This document shows positions 43,552 to 44,082 of a stretch of 44,082 bases of DNA, one piece after another. Each line of letters opens with the position of its first letter. Position 1 is the stretch's first letter. The stretch covers positions 1 through 44,082 of the forward strand of contig NZ_CAJXQY010000024.1 of assembly GCF_913058315.1 (NCBI RefSeq), in the 5' to 3' direction. This DNA comes from an uncultured Alteromonas sp. (GTDB lineage: Bacteria > Pseudomonadota > Gammaproteobacteria > Enterobacterales > Alteromonadaceae). The notes beneath the pieces are model-generated. The model searched no databases. It was not told the origin of the DNA and was given only the letters and a program-made list of their open reading frames with translations. The position numbers were made by a program, and so were the translations under genes.

Positions 43552-43857
43552 ATGACTGCCAAGTTAAATGAAACTCAAATCGCAGAACAACTGGCCGCAT
43601 TAAATGCCACTGCAGAAGAAGGTTGCCTATGGCAACGGGACGGCGATGCGATTACCTGTACGTTTACTTTTAAAGGATTTATCGGCGCTTTTGGCTGGAT
43701 GTCGCAAATGGCTATCTGGGCAGAGAAGCTCAAACATCACCCTGAGTGGTTTAATGTTTATAATAAAGTTGAAGTCAGATTAACCACCCATGATGTGGGC
43801 GGTCTCAGCGAACTGGACTTTAGACTGGCGCAAAAAATGAATCGCTATTTTAGTTAA
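43552..43857 (+). CDS. phhB: Pterin-4a-carbinolamine dehydratase
   Basis: A 101-residue protein with the family motif HHPEW (residues 62-66) followed by [20 protein letters not shown] and DFRLAQKMN. It dehydrates 4a-hydroxytetrahydrobiopterin during pterin recycling for phenylalanine hydroxylase. The usual partner phhA is not in the window. AAGGAAA precedes the ATG. Confidence 0.94.
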   Translation: MTAKLNETQIAEQLAALNATAEEGCLWQRDGDAITCTFTFKGFIGAFGWMSQMAIWAEKLKHHPEWFNVYNKVEVRLTTHDVGGLSELDFRLAQKMNRYFS

Positions 43858-43944
43858 AATCGTAGTAAATAGTATGCTAAGTGAACGTTGTGGTGGGTAT
43901 TTAACCGGTTGGTCAAAAAATTGAAACAATTCGCCAAACAGGCC

Positions 43945-43972
43945 TTGCTAACCTCTAAACCCTATGTATAAT
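43945..43972 (+). promoter_or_regulatory. Sigma-70 promoter of the tRNA gene
   Basis: TTGCTA (43945-43950), a 16-base spacer and a consensus TATAAT (43967-43972) lie about 55 bases upstream of the tRNA. The sequence right after the -10 is ACGCACC, GC-rich as in stringently controlled stable-RNA promoters. Confidence 0.75.
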
Positions 43973-44027
43973 ACGCACCACTTGAACGGTACAGGGCAAC
44001 ACGCAGTCCGGTTCAACCCAGTACAGA

Positions 44028-44082
<55 letters not shown>

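Noticed and set aside
43979-44027. T-arm-like GGTTCAACCC in the tRNA leader as a second, degenerate tRNA
   Set aside because: No acceptor, D or anticodon arm can be built around it; it more likely forms a small TTGAAC/GTTCAA leader hairpin.

Overview
The window looks like a chromosomal segment of a marine gammaproteobacterium of the Alteromonadales type. Pointers are a complete RecBCD operon, three DUF3718-like exported proteins, a large TonB-dependent receptor, a BarA-like hybrid kinase, anaerobic HemN behind an FNR-like site, and moderate GC. No phage, IS, integron or CRISPR structure is visible. The organism assignment is inferred from gene content only.

Layout. 1-7.1 kb: the 3' part of a Y_Y_Y-TM-PAS-GGDEF-EAL signalling protein; a Tat-exported molybdenum hydroxylase (large and 2Fe-2S subunits, ATGA overlap); an AMP-forming acyl-CoA synthetase followed by a small Cys-rich exported protein. 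7.2-17.1 kb: a dimeric-type dUTPase, then a non-coding stretch with a near-consensus sigma-54 promoter, a long hairpin and a strong intrinsic terminator (an apparent orphan small RNA or a recC leader), then recC-recB-recD with 4-base overlaps. 17.1-24.2 kb: a GCS2-type carboxylate-amine ligase coupled to an aspartoacylase-like deacylase, a divergent secreted metzincin-type metalloprotease with a perfect FNR half-site pair between them, and a second aspartoacylase-like protein behind moeB.

24.2-28.5 kb: moaB-moaC-moaD-moaE-modA-modB-modC, a tightly packed molybdopterin synthesis and molybdate uptake operon divergent from moeB. It could supply the cofactor used by the hydroxylase near the left end. 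28.5-34.2 kb: a signalling island with a REC-GGDEF regulator carrying a frameshift, a 1137-residue hybrid histidine kinase, and a paralogous REC protein whose GGDEF-like domain has lost its signature. 34.2-38.3 kb: hemN and a TonB-dependent receptor.

38.4-40.9 kb: a small exported protein and a tandem triplication of a 131-residue exported protein. All four genes share a 24-bp upstream element with fixed spacing, and the three paralogues carry a conserved triple-hairpin 3' UTR. 41-44 kb: a LysR regulator, an entericidin-like lipoprotein of 47 residues, an MscS-family channel, phhB, and an initiator tRNA-fMet cut off by the right edge.

The least explained signals are the sigma-54/terminator non-coding unit at about 8.08-8.24 kb and the shared 5' and 3' RNA/DNA elements of the 38.4-40.9 kb cluster.
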